64,000 bases of DNA from positions 81,265 through 145,264 of the forward strand of contig JARSSM010000006.1 of the NCBI GenBank assembly GCA_029624735.1. Direction: 5' to 3'. This document shows, one piece after another, positions 44,856 through 54,449 of the stretch. Made by a program: the position numbers and the translations under genes. How positions within the stretch are numbered: the first letter of the stretch is position 1; every line of letters begins with the position of its first letter. The DNA is from Defluviicoccus sp. (GTDB lineage: Bacteria; Pseudomonadota; Alphaproteobacteria; Rhodospirillales; Defluviicoccaceae). Below the pieces are notes generated by a model. It saw nothing but the letters and a program-made list of their open reading frames with translations. It had not been told where the DNA came from and did not search any database.

Positions 44856-45578
44856 TCAACGCCGGCCATTCGGCCGCGGTGCTTCTGCAAACGCCAAGAT
44901 GACATCGGGTCCGACGCGCTTGTGCGGCAGGCCGACCGCCTTCTGCGATCTCAAGGTAGCCACCGCGATCGTGGCCCAGGTTGCGTGAAAGAGGAGCCCG
45001 AAGGCGAGTGCGAGCTCACCGCTGATGGGGCCGATTGCCGCCCGTTCGGTTAAGTCTGCGAGCGAAGTCGCGGCCACGGGATGAACCAGGATCTTGGCAA
45101 GGTAACAGCCCAACTGGGCCGCGAAGATCCAGCCGTAAGTTCGGCGCAGGCGCCGGCCCACCGCCTCCAGCAACGAAATATGGAAGCGCAGGTCGGTGTA
45201 GTCTTCGGCCAGAACGTCGTTCCAGCCATTGTCGACGCGCACCCCCTCCCCCCTCAAGAGCGGGCCATAGAAGTTGATCTCCATGACCCGTACCCGGACG
45301 CGAAACACATCATAGAAGAGATAGCGGCGCGCCTCGAATAGCAGGAAGGCGACCACGACCCAGCTGACAAGCAGGATCGGCATCGGTGACGCGTTGACAT
45401 CGGTAAAGGTTGCCGACAGGGCAATTCCGGTAATCACGACCGCCCAATTGGTCGTCGTATCGAGGCGGCCGCGCCAGATCTTGCTCTGATACATCTCACC
45501 TCGATAGAGGTGAGCGAGGGCGCCGATTTCGGCCGCGCCGAAGATCAACTTTTCCTTCCTGTCTTGCTGTGTCTCCAT
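44856..45578 (-). CDS. DUF2270 integral membrane protein
   Basis: 240 residues. The N-terminus EIGALAHLYRGEMYQSKIWRGRLDTTTNWAVV is typical of DUF2270, and there are three to four TM stretches (AVVITGIALSATF; MPILLVSWVVVAFLLFEARRYLF; and two near the C-terminus). Conserved LYRGE and EARRYLFYDVFRVR motifs are visible. Function is unknown; it sits in the inner membrane. The next gene is a DUF2333 protein on the same strand upstream. Confidence 0.85.
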   Translation of the reverse strand: METQQDRKEKLIFGAAEIGALAHLYRGEMYQSKIWRGRLDTTTNWAVVITGIALSATFTDVNASPMPILLVSWVVVAFLLFEARRYLFYDVFRVRVRVMEINFYGPLLRGEGVRVDNGWNDVLAEDYTDLRFHISLLEAVGRRLRRTYGWIFAAQLGCYLAKILVHPVAATSLADLTERAAIGPISGELALAFGLLFHATWATIAVATLRSQKAVGLPHKRVGPDVILAFAEAPRPNGRR

Positions 45579-45660
45579 GCTCCCAACCCTCCCGCTCGCG
45601 CAAGCGTTGTTCCGCTCTTGTCGGGCGAGTTTCGGGCGAGCCGGAGCCGTTGGAAAGAGC

Positions 45661-46647
45661 CTATTTCGCCAGGATGTTCGCCACCTCGCGTAGCTGGATG
45701 CGGCCGCGCAACAGGAGGAAGCCCTGCGCCGCCAGATGATTGGGGAAGATCAGCCCGTCCGGGGAGCCGTTTGAGACGATGAGCGGCCGCAGCGACGCGG
45801 CTTCCACCATCGAGGCGATCATGTGCTCCCAAACGGTGGCGACGTTGCGGTCGGCGAGCATGCTCTCGAAATCCTGGCCTAACGCGCGTAGCAACAGAGC
45901 GTAGCCGTAAAGCCGGCCCTTGTTGGCGTAGAACACGTCATCCGCCTGCGTATCAAACCAACCGGCGCCGGCATCTTGCAGTCGAGCATCGATCGCGGCC
46001 GAGACGCCGCCGAGATCGGCCGCAACCCGTTCAAGCAGAGAAATCAGGTTGTCGGCGCGCTTTTCGAACACGGCCTCTCCGGCAGCGAGACGCTTGTTGT
46101 AGCTCATCAGTGCCCGCATGCCGGCTTGGTACTGCGTTTCGGCACGCGCCGTCGGGAAGATCGAGATCGAAGGCTCCCACACCCAAATCGTGCCGTCATA
46201 CTTCAAGAGCCCCGATGCGTGATCGAGGTCATGGTCGACCTGGCTGGTACCGCGGGCGCGACCGAGCGAGTCCGTCATCTCGACGGCAAAGCGCGACAGC
46301 GCGTACATCAGGCCGACCTGGAAGTTCGGCATGTTGTCGAGGAACGACGACGGGAACGGAAACGGCGTGTTGGCCACCCACTTGGTCTCGACCACCTCGC
46401 GGTGGATCAAGGCAGCGGCCATGGCGACGGCGCGGCTGCCGCCCTCAACCTCGAACTCAGCACGCGGCGTAAAGTTGGGGTCGTCGTTGATCTGATGCGC
46501 CATCAGCATCGCGATCGGATAGCCGAGCAGCAGCAAGACGGCTACGACCGCAGCGATTTTGCTCCACAGCGGCCAGCCGCCGCCGGCCGATCCCTCTCCC
46601 CCGGCGCCGAGACCGCCGAACAGTTTCCTGCCGCCTAGCATCCCCAT
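45661..46647 (-). CDS. DUF2333 family protein
   Basis: 328 residues with a single N-terminal TM anchor (about 30-52, SKIAAVVAVLLLLGYPIAML), then a soluble domain facing the periplasm. Family features: INDDPNFTP, ALIHREVVETKWVANTPFPFPS, DNMPNFQVGLMYALSRFAVEM, and LKYDGTIWVWEPS. It is of unknown function. The C-terminus ends REVANILAK. It is 36 bp after the Cys-rich small protein gene and may be co-transcribed with it and DUF2270. Confidence 0.85.
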   Translation of the reverse strand: MGMLGGRKLFGGLGAGGEGSAGGGWPLWSKIAAVVAVLLLLGYPIAMLMAHQINDDPNFTPRAEFEVEGGSRAVAMAAALIHREVVETKWVANTPFPFPSSFLDNMPNFQVGLMYALSRFAVEMTDSLGRARGTSQVDHDLDHASGLLKYDGTIWVWEPSISIFPTARAETQYQAGMRALMSYNKRLAAGEAVFEKRADNLISLLERVAADLGGVSAAIDARLQDAGAGWFDTQADDVFYANKGRLYGYALLLRALGQDFESMLADRNVATVWEHMIASMVEAASLRPLIVSNGSPDGLIFPNHLAAQGFLLLRGRIQLREVANILAK

Positions 46648-46678
46648 GCTCCCTTGAAATGGTTTCCGTGCGGCTGGC

Positions 46679-46882
46679 TCAGGCTTTGCCGCCGTCCGAG
46701 GATTTCTCTCCCGCGCGCGCCGGCACTGCGGGCCGCGCCTGCCGCTGCGGTCTGTTCTTGGCTTCGGTGCTCCAGACGAAGCGGCCGAACAGGATGCAGC
46801 CCTTCATGCCAGGATCGCACGGCCGGCCCTGGACGCGCTGGCAAGTCCCTTGCACCTCGTGCGGACAGCCCCAGCCGCTCAT
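46679..46882 (-). CDS. Small conserved Cys-rich protein
   Basis: 67 residues; start chosen at 46882 (MSGWGCPHEVQGTCQRV) because the longer reading is not similar to anything while this start gives the known short alphaproteobacterial form. Four cysteines occur in CPHE, CQRV, CDPGMKGC; the last two form C-x5-C. It may bind a metal. A basic, Pro/Ala-rich tail follows. Function unknown. Confidence 0.7.
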   Translation of the reverse strand: MSGWGCPHEVQGTCQRVQGRPCDPGMKGCILFGRFVWSTEAKNRPQRQARPAVPARAGEKSSDGGKA

Positions 46883-47151
46883 CGCTCGTCCCTCATTTGT
46901 TGTCGCTTCCAACCGCCGCCAAGCCAAGGCCGGCATGATCGACGATCGCAGCGCCACTGGCAACGGCGCGATTGTCCTACGCGGCGCGCGCCGCTCGCCA
47001 TGCGGATATTGGCCTTTGCCGGGCTATTTCGCCGTGATAGGTTGCCGCCAAAATCATCGGCGCCGTGCAGAGCTTGGTGGCCGGCGCGCCTGATCAAGCG
47101 TGTCTTCAAGATCTTTTCTTGCTTTCAAAGGGGTAGCGGAGGCGAACAGCC

Positions 47152-48381
47152 ATGTTAAAGGGTAAAATTCTCGTCGCCCAGGGCGGCGGGCCGACCGCGG
47201 TCATCAATCATTCGATGGCGGGCGTGGTCATCGAATCCCGCAAGATCGCCTCGGTCGACCGGGTCTACGGCGCCTACCACGGCGTCCGCGGCATCATCAA
47301 CGAGGACTTTTTCGACCTGACGCGGGAGACCACCCACAACCTGGAGATGGTCGGTGACACGCCGTGCTCGGGCCTCGGCTCGACCCGCGACAAGCCGGAC
47401 GAGAAGTACTGCGGAGAGATCTTCAAGGTCCTGCGCGCGCACGCCATCGAGACCTTCTTCTACATCGGCGGTAACGACTCCTCCGACACGCTGCGCATCC
47501 TGAGCGAGCAGGCGAAAGCAGCCGACTATCCGCTCGTCTGTGTGCACGTGCCGAAAACGATCGACAACGATCTGATGGTCAATGACCACGTTCCCGGCTT
47601 CCCGTCGGCGGCGCGGTTCGTTGCCCTCGCCTTCGCTGGCGCCAACCTCGACAACCGGGCGCTGCCGGGCGTGTACGTTGCCATCGTCATGGGCCGCCAC
47701 GCCGGCTTCCTCACCGCCGCCGCGGCGCTCGGACGCAAGTATGAGGACGACGGCCCGCACCTGATCTACGTGCCGGAGCGGGTGTTCAGCCTCGATGATT
47801 TCGTCAAAGACGTGCGCGAGGTCTACAACAAGTATGGCCGCTGCATCGTCGCCGCGTCGGAAGGCATCCACGACGAGAGCGGCCAGCCGATCATCACCAA
47901 GCTCGCAAAGCAGGTCGAGCGCGATGCGCACGGCAACGTTCAGTTGTCCGGCTCCGGCGCTCTCGCGGACCTTCTGACCGACTACATCAAGGATCACACC
48001 AACATCACCCGCGTCCGCGGCGACACCTTCGGCTACCTGCAGCGCTCCTTCCTCGGCTGCGTGTCCGATGTCGATCAGCGCGAGGCGCGCGAGGTTGGCG
48101 AAAAGGCAGTGCAGTACGCCCACTTCGGCGATTCCGCGGGCAATCACACCGGTTCGGTCACCATCCACCGGGTTGGCACCTACGCCGTCGAGTACCAGTT
48201 GAGCCCGCTGGCCGACATCGCCGGCAAGACCCGCGTGATGCCGGATGCGTTCTTGCATGAGAACAACCACGACGTCACGCCAGCTTTCGTCGACTACCTG
48301 CAGCCGCTTCTCGGTTCCGGCATGCCGGCCACGGCGCGCCTGCGCCTCAACCGCGTGGCGAAAATCCTCAAAGCCGGCTGA
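47152..48381 (+). CDS. pfp: 6-phosphofructokinase, pyrophosphate-dependent type
   Basis: 409-residue cytosolic glycolytic/gluconeogenic enzyme. It has the PFK fold: QGGGPTAVIN near the N-terminus, YIGGNDSSDT (where the Asp in GGND replaces the Gly of ATP-type GGDG), catalytic PKTIDND with the PPi-type Lys, and VMGRHAGFLTA, with FGYLQRS for the substrate. These residues indicate the diphosphate-dependent, reversible reaction. It has its own promoter zone and ends in a strong terminator. Confidence 0.88.
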   Translation: MLKGKILVAQGGGPTAVINHSMAGVVIESRKIASVDRVYGAYHGVRGIINEDFFDLTRETTHNLEMVGDTPCSGLGSTRDKPDEKYCGEIFKVLRAHAIETFFYIGGNDSSDTLRILSEQAKAADYPLVCVHVPKTIDNDLMVNDHVPGFPSAARFVALAFAGANLDNRALPGVYVAIVMGRHAGFLTAAAALGRKYEDDGPHLIYVPERVFSLDDFVKDVREVYNKYGRCIVAASEGIHDESGQPIITKLAKQVERDAHGNVQLSGSGALADLLTDYIKDHTNITRVRGDTFGYLQRSFLGCVSDVDQREAREVGEKAVQYAHFGDSAGNHTGSVTIHRVGTYAVEYQLSPLADIAGKTRVMPDAFLHENNHDVTPAFVDYLQPLLGSGMPATARLRLNRVAKILKAG

Positions 48382-48401
48382 TCGGCAGAGGCATCGCGCG
48401 T

Positions 48402-48444
48402 ACGAAAAGGGGGCGTCGCCTGAAGCGGCGCCCCTCTTTCGTTT
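48402..48444 (+). terminator. Rho-independent terminator after the phosphofructokinase gene
   Basis: Outer arms ACGAAA (48402-48407) and TTTCGT (48437-48442), with a GC stem GGGGGCGTCGC / GCGGCGCCCCT inside and a short CTGAA-type loop, followed by a T-rich TTTCGTTT. It lies 20 bp after the stop and faces the convergent fabZ gene. Confidence 0.85.
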
Positions 48445-48520
48445 AGCCTCAAGCGAGGATGCTTGGCTCAGCTGCCGATGATCGGCGCCAAGACAGACGT
48501 ACCCTCTGCTTCCAACAGCG

Positions 48521-48988
48521 CTAGAGATCGCGGATCATCGCGGCGTACGTGGCCTCGGCCACCAACACGTCGTTGACTTTGGCAAGACCCGTGAATTTCC
48601 AAACGTTTCCGCGGCTTCTCTGCTTCTCCACGTGAAGATACATGGTATCGCCCGGAAGCACCGGCTTGCGAAAGCGTGCCTGATCGATCGACATGAAATA
48701 GACCACGCTGCCGTCGCGTTCGCGTTCAAGGGCCGTGACGACGACAACAGCCGCGGTCTGGGCCATCGCCTCGATAATCAACACGCCTGGCATCACTGGA
48801 TGGCCAGGGAAGTGACCCTGAAAAAATGGCTCGTTGATGGTGACGTTCTTGATGCCGGTCGCCCGCAGCCCGGATTCCATGTCGATGACGCGATCGATCA
48901 TCAACATCGGGTAGCGATGTGGCAGCAACCGTTGGATGCCTTCGACGTCGATTGATTGCGTGGTCGTGGTCAGCACGATCTTCTTCAT
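48521..48988 (-). CDS. fabZ: 3-hydroxyacyl-[ACP] dehydratase FabZ
   Basis: 155 residues with the hot-dog fold: [14 protein letters not shown] near the start, [27 protein letters not shown] with the catalytic His, and [18 protein letters not shown]. It dehydrates 3-hydroxyacyl-ACP in fatty-acid and lipid A precursor synthesis. It would normally follow lpxD and precede lpxA; here lpxD is missing upstream (a 186-bp gap to the ompH gene) and the downstream gene is convergent. A complete family fabZ nevertheless. Confidence 0.93.
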   Translation of the reverse strand: MKKIVLTTTTQSIDVEGIQRLLPHRYPMLMIDRVIDMESGLRATGIKNVTINEPFFQGHFPGHPVMPGVLIIEAMAQTAAVVVVTALERERDGSVVYFMSIDQARFRKPVLPGDTMYLHVEKQRSRGNVWKFTGLAKVNDVLVAEATYAAMIRDL

Positions 48989-49174
48989 CCGCTCTTGCTA
49001 TGGCCGGGCCGAACTTGCCGCTTCCCCACTTACGCGCCAGCGTTCCCGTGGATCGTGCAAACCCGCCCGAAAAACCTGCCGCTCGCGATCTACGGCGGCC
49101 ATTACAACGATGGCACCTTTCTTGACCATCGCAAGGGGCTTCGCAAGGGCTTTTCGGAGAACGCCCGCCGTCCG

Positions 49175-49750
49175 CTAACCTTCAATAGCTTGGATCTCGA
49201 CTGTGGGCAGGATCTGGTTCAAGCGGTTGAGGACCTCATCGGTCACGTCCAGTTCCGCAGCAACCCAGAACGCCTGGTCGCGCCGCAGCACAATCTGCAG
49301 GTTGCGTTCGGCCGCGAGCGTGCGGATGACCGACCCCAACGCTTCGTTCACCTGCTGCCAGGCCTGCGCGCGAGCCTCATCCATGGCCTGGCGGCGGCGC
49401 ATGAAACGGCGCTGTGCGTCGGCAACGGCCTGTTCCCAACTCCGGCGCTCGACAGCGTAGGCCTCCGACGGCAGTTCCGCCTGTTTGCGCTTCAACGCCT
49501 CCTGGGCTCCCCGCAGGGCGCTCTCTTCGCGCTCGACGTCGCTCTGGTAGGCGCTGACGAAGGTTTCGAGCTTTTGCGCGATCGCTTTCGCTGCACTCGC
49601 ATCGCGGCGAACGGCAGCAAAATCAACGACAGCCACGACCAGAGGCGCACCGGCGGCCCCAATCAGGGGTGCAGCGCCGACCCCCGTTTCCGCACCGGCG
49701 GCGGGGGTGGCGAGCAGAAGCAACGCAATCAGCCAGCGCCAGCGGACCAA
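49175..49750 (-). CDS. skp: Periplasmic chaperone OmpH/Skp
   Basis: 191 residues from a TTG at 49750 directly after the bamA stop, with GAGG 6 nt upstream. A signal peptide (MVRWRWLIALLLLATPAAGA) is followed by the Skp core of long helical coiled-coil (SAYQSDVEREESALRGAQEALKRKQAELPSEAY region; EQAVADAQRRFMRRRQAMDEARA region). It chaperones outer-membrane proteins for BamA. Co-transcribed with bamA. Confidence 0.9.
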   Translation of the reverse strand: MVRWRWLIALLLLATPAAGAETGVGAAPLIGAAGAPLVVAVVDFAAVRRDASAAKAIAQKLETFVSAYQSDVEREESALRGAQEALKRKQAELPSEAYAVERRSWEQAVADAQRRFMRRRQAMDEARAQAWQQVNEALGSVIRTLAAERNLQIVLRRDQAFWVAAELDVTDEVLNRLNQILPTVEIQAIEG

Positions 49751-52027
49751 TCAGAACCTCGTCCCGAAATTGATGCGCAGGATTTCCGTCTCGTCGTAGC
49801 TTTGCTTCAACAGTGCAAAGCCGAGATCGATGCCGAGCGGGCCGAACGGCGAGACCCAGGTCAGGCCGACGCCGACCGATACCCGCGGGTCGGTATCCTC
49901 GTCGATTCCCGGGCCGGAGTCCGAGAGGTGCCACAGGCTGCCGACATCCGAGAACACGCGGCCGCGAATCTGCAGCTCTTCCGGCAGACCTAACGGAAAG
50001 CTGAGCTGCAACGACCCGGAGTAGAATATCTCGCCGCCGAGGGCATCGTTAGTGTCGGAATCGCGGGGGCCAACGCCGTCCGTCTTGAAGCCGCGCAAGT
50101 CGGCGCCGCCGAGGAAGAAGCGGTCCAGCACCCGGACATCCTCGCCGATGCCATCGATATGGCCGGCCGAGCCGGTCAGCGACAGCACAAACCCCTGTGC
50201 GACAGGGTAGTAGTAACCGGCCTCGAGCCGATTGCGCAGATAGGCGACGGTGCCGCCAAGCCCGGCGACATCCGTGCGCAGACGGCCGAAGTAACCATCC
50301 GTCGGGTTGATGCGGCTGTCACGGCGGTCATAGGTAAGAGTATGTGACAGCTCCGAAATGTACTCCGTGCCCTCGTCCTTGGCGATGTAGACGGATGCAT
50401 CGTTGGGCACGTTCTTGATTTCACTCAGCTTGTACGTGTACTTCCACCCTTGCGAGATGTTCTCGGTGACGGGATAGTTCATGCGCACGTCGCCGCCCGC
50501 GGTCCGGGAGTCGAAGGAGCTCTCGTCCTGACGGTCGATCTCGATGAGGAAGAGGTCGAAGCCGGCCGCGATTTCCCGATCGAGGAAATAGGGCTCGGTG
50601 AAGGCGATGTCGATCTGCTGCTGCTTCTGTCCCAGCATCAACGAGGCCTTCAGATCCTGGCCGCGGCCCAAAAGGTTGCGCTCACGAATGCTGAGATCGC
50701 CGAGGAAACCGCTGCCGGTCGAGAAGCCTGCCCCGATTGACAGCGCGCCGGTGGGTTTCTCCTCGACCGCAACCTTGATGATGGCTTTATCGGGCGCACT
50801 GCCTGGCGACTCTTCGACAATCACCTTCTGGAAGAAGTCGAGATCCTGGATGCGCTGGCGCGAGCGCCGCAGTTTGGCCGTGTTATAGGCATCGCCTTCG
50901 ATCAGGCGGAATTCACGGCGGATGACCCGATCCAGGGTCCGCACGTTGCCGGTAATGTCGATCCGCTCGACAAACACCCGCCTGCCTTCCTCAATGGCGA
51001 ACGTGACGTTGACGGTGCGTTTTTCGCGGTCGCGATCGAGCCGCGGCTGCACTTCGACAAAGGCGAAGCCGCGGTCGCCGGCCGAGCGACCCAAGGCGTC
51101 GATCGCTTTCTCGACCTTGTCGGCGTTGTACCAGTCGCCCTCGCTGAAACCGATGACGCCGCGCACATCGGCGGGATCCAGTCCCTTCAGCGCGCTTGTC
51201 ACCGCGATGTTGCCAAAGTGGTAGCGCTCGCCTTCCTCGATCGTGAACGTGATCAGAAAGTCCTTGCGGTCAGGCGTCAGTTCAGCGACCGCAGACAGCA
51301 CGCGAAAGTCGGCGAACCCCTCGTTCAAGTAGAACCGGCGCAACAACTCGCGATCGAGCGACAGGCGGTCGGGGTCGTAGGTGTCCTCGGTGCTGAAGAA
51401 CCGCCACCACCGCGACTGCTTGGTGCGAATGACTTCGCGCAGTGTGCCGTCGCTGAATTCCTTGTTGCCGATGAAGCGGATCGTCTGCACGTAGGTCGCC
51501 TCGCCCTCGGCGATCTCGAACACAACGTCAACCCGGTTCTGCGGCAATTCAATCAGCTTCGGTTCGACCGTTGCCGCGAAGCGGCCGCTGCGCCGGTAAA
51601 GGGTGAGGATCCGCTGGACGTCGCTTTGAACCCGCGCCTGCGTGTACACGCCGAGCGGCTTGAGGCTCACTTCAGCCGCCAGCGTTTCGTCCGATAGCTT
51701 GTCGTTGCCTTCGAAGGCAACCCGGTTGACGGTCGGGTTCTCGACCACCGAAACGACAAGGCTTGACCCCTGACGCTGGATCGAGACATCGGCGAAGCGT
51801 CCGGTCGCGAACAGATTCTTCAGCGAACGATCGATCCGGTCGGCGTCAAAAGGGTCGCCTTCCTGCAACAACAGATAGGTCCGCACGCTGTCGGGGCTGC
51901 TGCGCTGCAAGCCGTTGATGACGACTTCTTTGATCCGGACCTGTTCTTCCGCGGCAGAGAGTGGCGCAACAGCGCCAGCCGCGACCAGCCCGAATAACAC
52001 CAGGAGCACCAGGATTGCACGTCGCAT
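49751..52027 (-). CDS. bamA: Outer-membrane assembly protein BamA
   Basis: 758 residues with a signal peptide (to about residue 26), five POTRA domains (about 28-420; the first starts RIKEVVINGLQRSS) and a C-terminal 16-strand barrel ending in the conserved NFGTRF. Barrel landmarks include the VRGF-like GGADLRGFKTDG segment. It inserts beta-barrel proteins into the outer membrane. It follows rseP and runs into skp with the two stop/start codons adjacent. Confidence 0.95.
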   Translation of the reverse strand: MRRAILVLLVLFGLVAAGAVAPLSAAEEQVRIKEVVINGLQRSSPDSVRTYLLLQEGDPFDADRIDRSLKNLFATGRFADVSIQRQGSSLVVSVVENPTVNRVAFEGNDKLSDETLAAEVSLKPLGVYTQARVQSDVQRILTLYRRSGRFAATVEPKLIELPQNRVDVVFEIAEGEATYVQTIRFIGNKEFSDGTLREVIRTKQSRWWRFFSTEDTYDPDRLSLDRELLRRFYLNEGFADFRVLSAVAELTPDRKDFLITFTIEEGERYHFGNIAVTSALKGLDPADVRGVIGFSEGDWYNADKVEKAIDALGRSAGDRGFAFVEVQPRLDRDREKRTVNVTFAIEEGRRVFVERIDITGNVRTLDRVIRREFRLIEGDAYNTAKLRRSRQRIQDLDFFQKVIVEESPGSAPDKAIIKVAVEEKPTGALSIGAGFSTGSGFLGDLSIRERNLLGRGQDLKASLMLGQKQQQIDIAFTEPYFLDREIAAGFDLFLIEIDRQDESSFDSRTAGGDVRMNYPVTENISQGWKYTYKLSEIKNVPNDASVYIAKDEGTEYISELSHTLTYDRRDSRINPTDGYFGRLRTDVAGLGGTVAYLRNRLEAGYYYPVAQGFVLSLTGSAGHIDGIGEDVRVLDRFFLGGADLRGFKTDGVGPRDSDTNDALGGEIFYSGSLQLSFPLGLPEELQIRGRVFSDVGSLWHLSDSGPGIDEDTDPRVSVGVGLTWVSPFGPLGIDLGFALLKQSYDETEILRINFGTRF

Positions 52028-52087
52028 CGATCACCCTGGGAGCGCGCACGCCCCCCTCCCTTACCCCCAAAACCCGCTATGATTGTT

Positions 52088-53209
52088 CTATTCGACGAAA
52101 CCGAACACGTTGAGAGACAACAGATCGTTCCAGGTCGCAAAGATCATCAGCAGCAAGACAAAGATCAGTCCAAAGCGGAAGCCGTACTCCTGCACCCGCT
52201 TGTCGACCGGCCTGCCGCGGATTGCCTCGACCGCGTAGAACGCCAGATGGCCACCGTCCAGCATGGGGATCGGCAGGAAGTTGATCAGGCCGAGGTTGAT
52301 GGAGAGTGCGGCCATGAAGAAGACCAGGTTGACGACGCCGTTCTCGGCCATCTGACCGGACAGCTGGGCAATCCGCAGCGGCCCGCCCAGTTCATCGGCG
52401 CCGCGGGCGCCGCTCACGATCTGCCACAGCGCCTGCAGGATCTGGACGGTGAGCCCATAACAGCGTTCCGCGGCCGCCCAGGCGGCGGCGAGCGGCGGCA
52501 GCCGTTCATATCCCACCTGCGCCAGATCGGCCCGGATGCCGAGCACGCCGGTTTCCCGCCCGGCCGAATCGGGATCGGTCGAGACCGAGCGCGTTGGTGT
52601 CGCCGTTACCACCACCTCGTGGCCGTCCCGGGACAGCGTGAAGGCGAGTGCAGTGCCCGGCTGATCGCGAACGATGGAGCGCACATCGTCGAACCATGTC
52701 ACCGCCTGGCCGTCGATGCTGACGATGAGGTCGCCTTGGCGCATGCCGGCCGCTGCAGCGGCGCTGTCGTCCTGCACCCCGCCAACCGCCGCCAGCGGCC
52801 GCGGCGCACCGACGATGCCGAACAGGCCACCCAGCAGAAGGAGCGCAAACGCGAAATTGGCGAGCGGCCCGGCAGCGACGATTGCCGCCCGCTGCCCGCA
52901 CGTCTTGTGCTGGAACGAGAGTTTCTGCTCATGGAGCGAGAGCGGCGCGGCAGGCGTCTCGCCAGCCAGGTCGGCCTCGCCGAACATCTTGACATAGCCG
53001 CCCAGCGGAACGGCGCTGAATTTCCAGCGCGTCTCGAAGCGGTCGGTAAAGCCGAACAGTTCCGGACCAAACCCGATCGAGAAAACCTCGACCCGCACAC
53101 CGTAGCGCCGGGCGATGGCGTAATGCCCAAGCTCGTGCACAAAGACGAGCGCGGAGAGAACGAGAACGAACGGAACGACGTAATCGACGGCGTAATCGAG
53201 GATGACCAT
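52088..53209 (-). CDS. rseP: Site-2 RIP metalloprotease RseP
   Basis: 373-residue inner-membrane protease: the zinc motif HELGH (in FVHELGHYAIARRYGV, first TM) and the second zinc ligand region NLGLINFLPIPMLDGGHL near the C-terminus. A single PDZ domain (about 125-200, QGDLIVSIDGQAV) lies between. It cleaves anti-sigma factors or other membrane substrates. Between dxr and bamA, as usual. Confidence 0.94.
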   Translation of the reverse strand: MVILDYAVDYVVPFVLVLSALVFVHELGHYAIARRYGVRVEVFSIGFGPELFGFTDRFETRWKFSAVPLGGYVKMFGEADLAGETPAAPLSLHEQKLSFQHKTCGQRAAIVAAGPLANFAFALLLLGGLFGIVGAPRPLAAVGGVQDDSAAAAAGMRQGDLIVSIDGQAVTWFDDVRSIVRDQPGTALAFTLSRDGHEVVVTATPTRSVSTDPDSAGRETGVLGIRADLAQVGYERLPPLAAAWAAAERCYGLTVQILQALWQIVSGARGADELGGPLRIAQLSGQMAENGVVNLVFFMAALSINLGLINFLPIPMLDGGHLAFYAVEAIRGRPVDKRVQEYGFRFGLIFVLLLMIFATWNDLLSLNVFGFVE

Positions 53210-53230
53210 TCGCTGCTTCTTCTCGTCCCG

Positions 53231-54445
53231 TTACGACACGTGTGTTGTTCTTGCGTGGCAACGCTGGGTCGCGTCGCTCGCGTAAGTGCGCGCCTCGGCG
53301 TCGACCGCGATGACATCCGCCAAGGTGGTGACGCCGCGGCTGGTGACCCGCCGCAAGGTTTCCTCGACAATGCGCGCGATATCGAGGAAGCCGATCCGGC
53401 CAGCGAGGAAACTGTGCACGCCCACTTCGTTGGCCGCGTTGAGGATGGCGGGCGCAGCGCCGCCGGCGGCCAGCGCTTCGCGCGCCAGGCGGAGGGCGGG
53501 AAAACGCGTCTCATCCGGTGCTTCGAAGGTGAGTGTCGCGATCGTGGCCAGATCCAGCCGCGCCGCCGGCGTTGGCATCCGCGTCGGCCAGGCAAGCGCA
53601 CAGGCAATTGGCGTCCGCATGTCGGGACAGCCGAGCTGTGCCAACAGCGAGCCGTCGCAGTACGCGACCAGACCATGAATGATCGATTGCGGATGGACGA
53701 CGATCTCGATCTGTTCCGCTCGGATCGGGAACAGATGAAAGGCCTCGATCATCTCGAGCCCCTTGTTCATCATCGTCGCCGAATCGACCGAGATCTTTGC
53801 CCCCATCGACCAGTTCGGGTGGGCAACGGCTTGTTCCGGCGTCACGGCGACCAGCTGTTCGCTCGAATAGGTACGGAACGGCCCGCCCGAAGCGGTGAGG
53901 ATGACCCGTTCAACCTTCTCGGCGTTGTCGGCCTCAAAGACCTGAAAGATCGCGCTGTGCTCGGAATCGACCGGAATCAGCGTGCCGTTGCAGCGCGCGA
54001 TTTCCGCCGTCAGCAGTTCGCCCGCGCAGACCAGGCACTCCTTGTTGGCAAGCCCGATGATCGCGCCGCGCCGCACCGCCGCCAGCGTCGGTTCGAGCCC
54101 GGCGGCACCAACGATCGAGGCCATGACGCACTCTGCCGGCCGCAGCGCCGCTTCGATCAACGCGACCCGCCCCGCAGCGGCTTCGATGCCGGTTCCCGCG
54201 AGAGCCGCCTTCAGCTCCGGGTAGGCTTGCTCATCGGCAACCACCGCAAGGCGGGCCCGCACCTGACGGGCTTGCTGCGCCAGGAGCGCGGCGTTGCGGT
54301 TGCCGGTCAGGGCCTCGACCACAAACCGGTCGGGCTCTTGCGCGATCAGATCGATCGTGTTGCAGCCAACCGAGCCGGTGGCCCCCAGAATGGTGACGCT
54401 CCGCGGCTGTGCCACCGCCCTTTGCGCCGTTGCCACGACGTTCAT
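53231..54445 (-). CDS. dxr: 1-deoxy-D-xylulose 5-phosphate reductoisomerase
   Basis: 404 residues. NADPH motif SVTILGATGSVGCNTIDLI at the N-terminus, ANKECLVCAG, metal/substrate motifs VDSEHSAIFQ and ILTASGGPFR, and SVDSATMMNKGLEMIEAFHLF. It catalyses the second step of the MEP isoprenoid pathway in the cytoplasm. It lies between cdsA and rseP, 4 bp after cdsA. Confidence 0.95.
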   Translation of the reverse strand: MNVVATAQRAVAQPRSVTILGATGSVGCNTIDLIAQEPDRFVVEALTGNRNAALLAQQARQVRARLAVVADEQAYPELKAALAGTGIEAAAGRVALIEAALRPAECVMASIVGAAGLEPTLAAVRRGAIIGLANKECLVCAGELLTAEIARCNGTLIPVDSEHSAIFQVFEADNAEKVERVILTASGGPFRTYSSEQLVAVTPEQAVAHPNWSMGAKISVDSATMMNKGLEMIEAFHLFPIRAEQIEIVVHPQSIIHGLVAYCDGSLLAQLGCPDMRTPIACALAWPTRMPTPAARLDLATIATLTFEAPDETRFPALRLAREALAAGGAAPAILNAANEVGVHSFLAGRIGFLDIARIVEETLRRVTSRGVTTLADVIAVDAEARTYASDATQRCHARTTHVS

Positions 54446-54449
54446 GTCC

